Origin: Sinotaia quadrata
Lineage: Eukaryota > Mollusca > Gastropoda > Architaenioglossa > Viviparidae
Direction of reading: 5' to 3'
Length of the DNA stretch: 64,000 nucleotides
Assembly (NCBI GenBank): GCA_028829895.1
Contig: CM054178.1
Coordinates: 69,885,835 to 69,949,834, forward strand
A model generated the notes under the pieces. That model saw only the letters and a program-made list of their open reading frames with translations. It did not search any database and was not told where the DNA came from. Shown here in pieces: positions 63,745 through 64,000 of this stretch; within the stretch, counting starts at the first letter, position 1, and each line of letters opens with the position of its first letter. The position numbers were made by a program, and so were the translations under genes.

Positions 63745-64000
63745 CTTAGAATGAAAACTACTTAGAAAACAATCAGAATGAAAACTACTTAGAAAACAAT
63801 CAGAATGAAAACTGTATATAAAACAATCTATCTTAGAATGAAAATAAATCTGCAAAACTGGAGAGGTTACCCAATTAATAAACAAAACATTATACTTAAA
63901 TGCAATTACTTAAGTAAACAAAACATTATACTTAAATGCAATTACTTAAATAAATAAATCATTGCACTTATATGCAATTACTTAAGTAAACAAAATATTG
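63745..64000. repeat. Short tandem repeats in the unc-45 intron at the right edge
   Basis: A gaatgaaaactacttagaaa unit of about 27 bp repeats at 63750-63840, and a 36-bp unit (taaacaaaacattatactta, aatgcaattacttaag) repeats three times from 63879 to the edge. Confidence 0.88.

Overview
The window looks like nuclear DNA of an animal, most likely a mollusc. Genes are split by GT-AG introns, the sequence is AT-rich, microsatellites and minisatellites are abundant, and the motif TTATCTCCCTT (or its complement) that I associate with molluscan genomes recurs at least five times. The two clear genes are an UNC-45 family myosin chaperone and an NAD(P)H-dependent FMN reductase. No tRNA, rRNA, CRISPR array or bacterial-type operon was seen. 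Species cannot be named from the sequence alone.

Layout. Positions 1 to about 42000 are dominated by tandem arrays (units of 22 to 134 bp, adding up to roughly 9 kb by my interval sums) and dinucleotide repeats. Between them are a few short exon-like islands with good splice sites. Four are on the minus strand (27008-27082, 19205-19303, 8725-8845, 2611-2763) and the last three of these join in phase, so they may belong to one gene with very long introns that I cannot identify. One good orphan exon lies on the plus strand (34099-34251). Positions 32030-33700, 42060-44240 and 59424-61115 hold copies of one interspersed repeat family of about 1.7 kb; the middle locus is rearranged and abuts a broken hAT-type transposase fragment (42985-43688, minus).

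From 46 kb rightward the window is gene-bearing and poor in arrays. A complete three-exon gene for a flavodoxin-fold NAD(P)H-dependent FMN/quinone reductase runs 46377-50787 on the plus strand. After 6.4 kb without a recognised gene, the last seven coding exons of an unc-45 homologue run 63642 to 57217 on the minus strand, so the two genes converge. The unc-45 protein continues off the right edge (TPR and central domains missing here) and carries a long acidic, aromatic-free tail after its UCS domain. One of its introns holds a full copy of the 1.7 kb repeat, which contains a perfect 61-bp inverted repeat.

The most unusual structural observation is that two minisatellites at 25.3-27.0 kb have units resembling splice sites and lie directly against exon-like segments, as if they grew out of exon-intron junctions. 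This is inference and needs transcript data.
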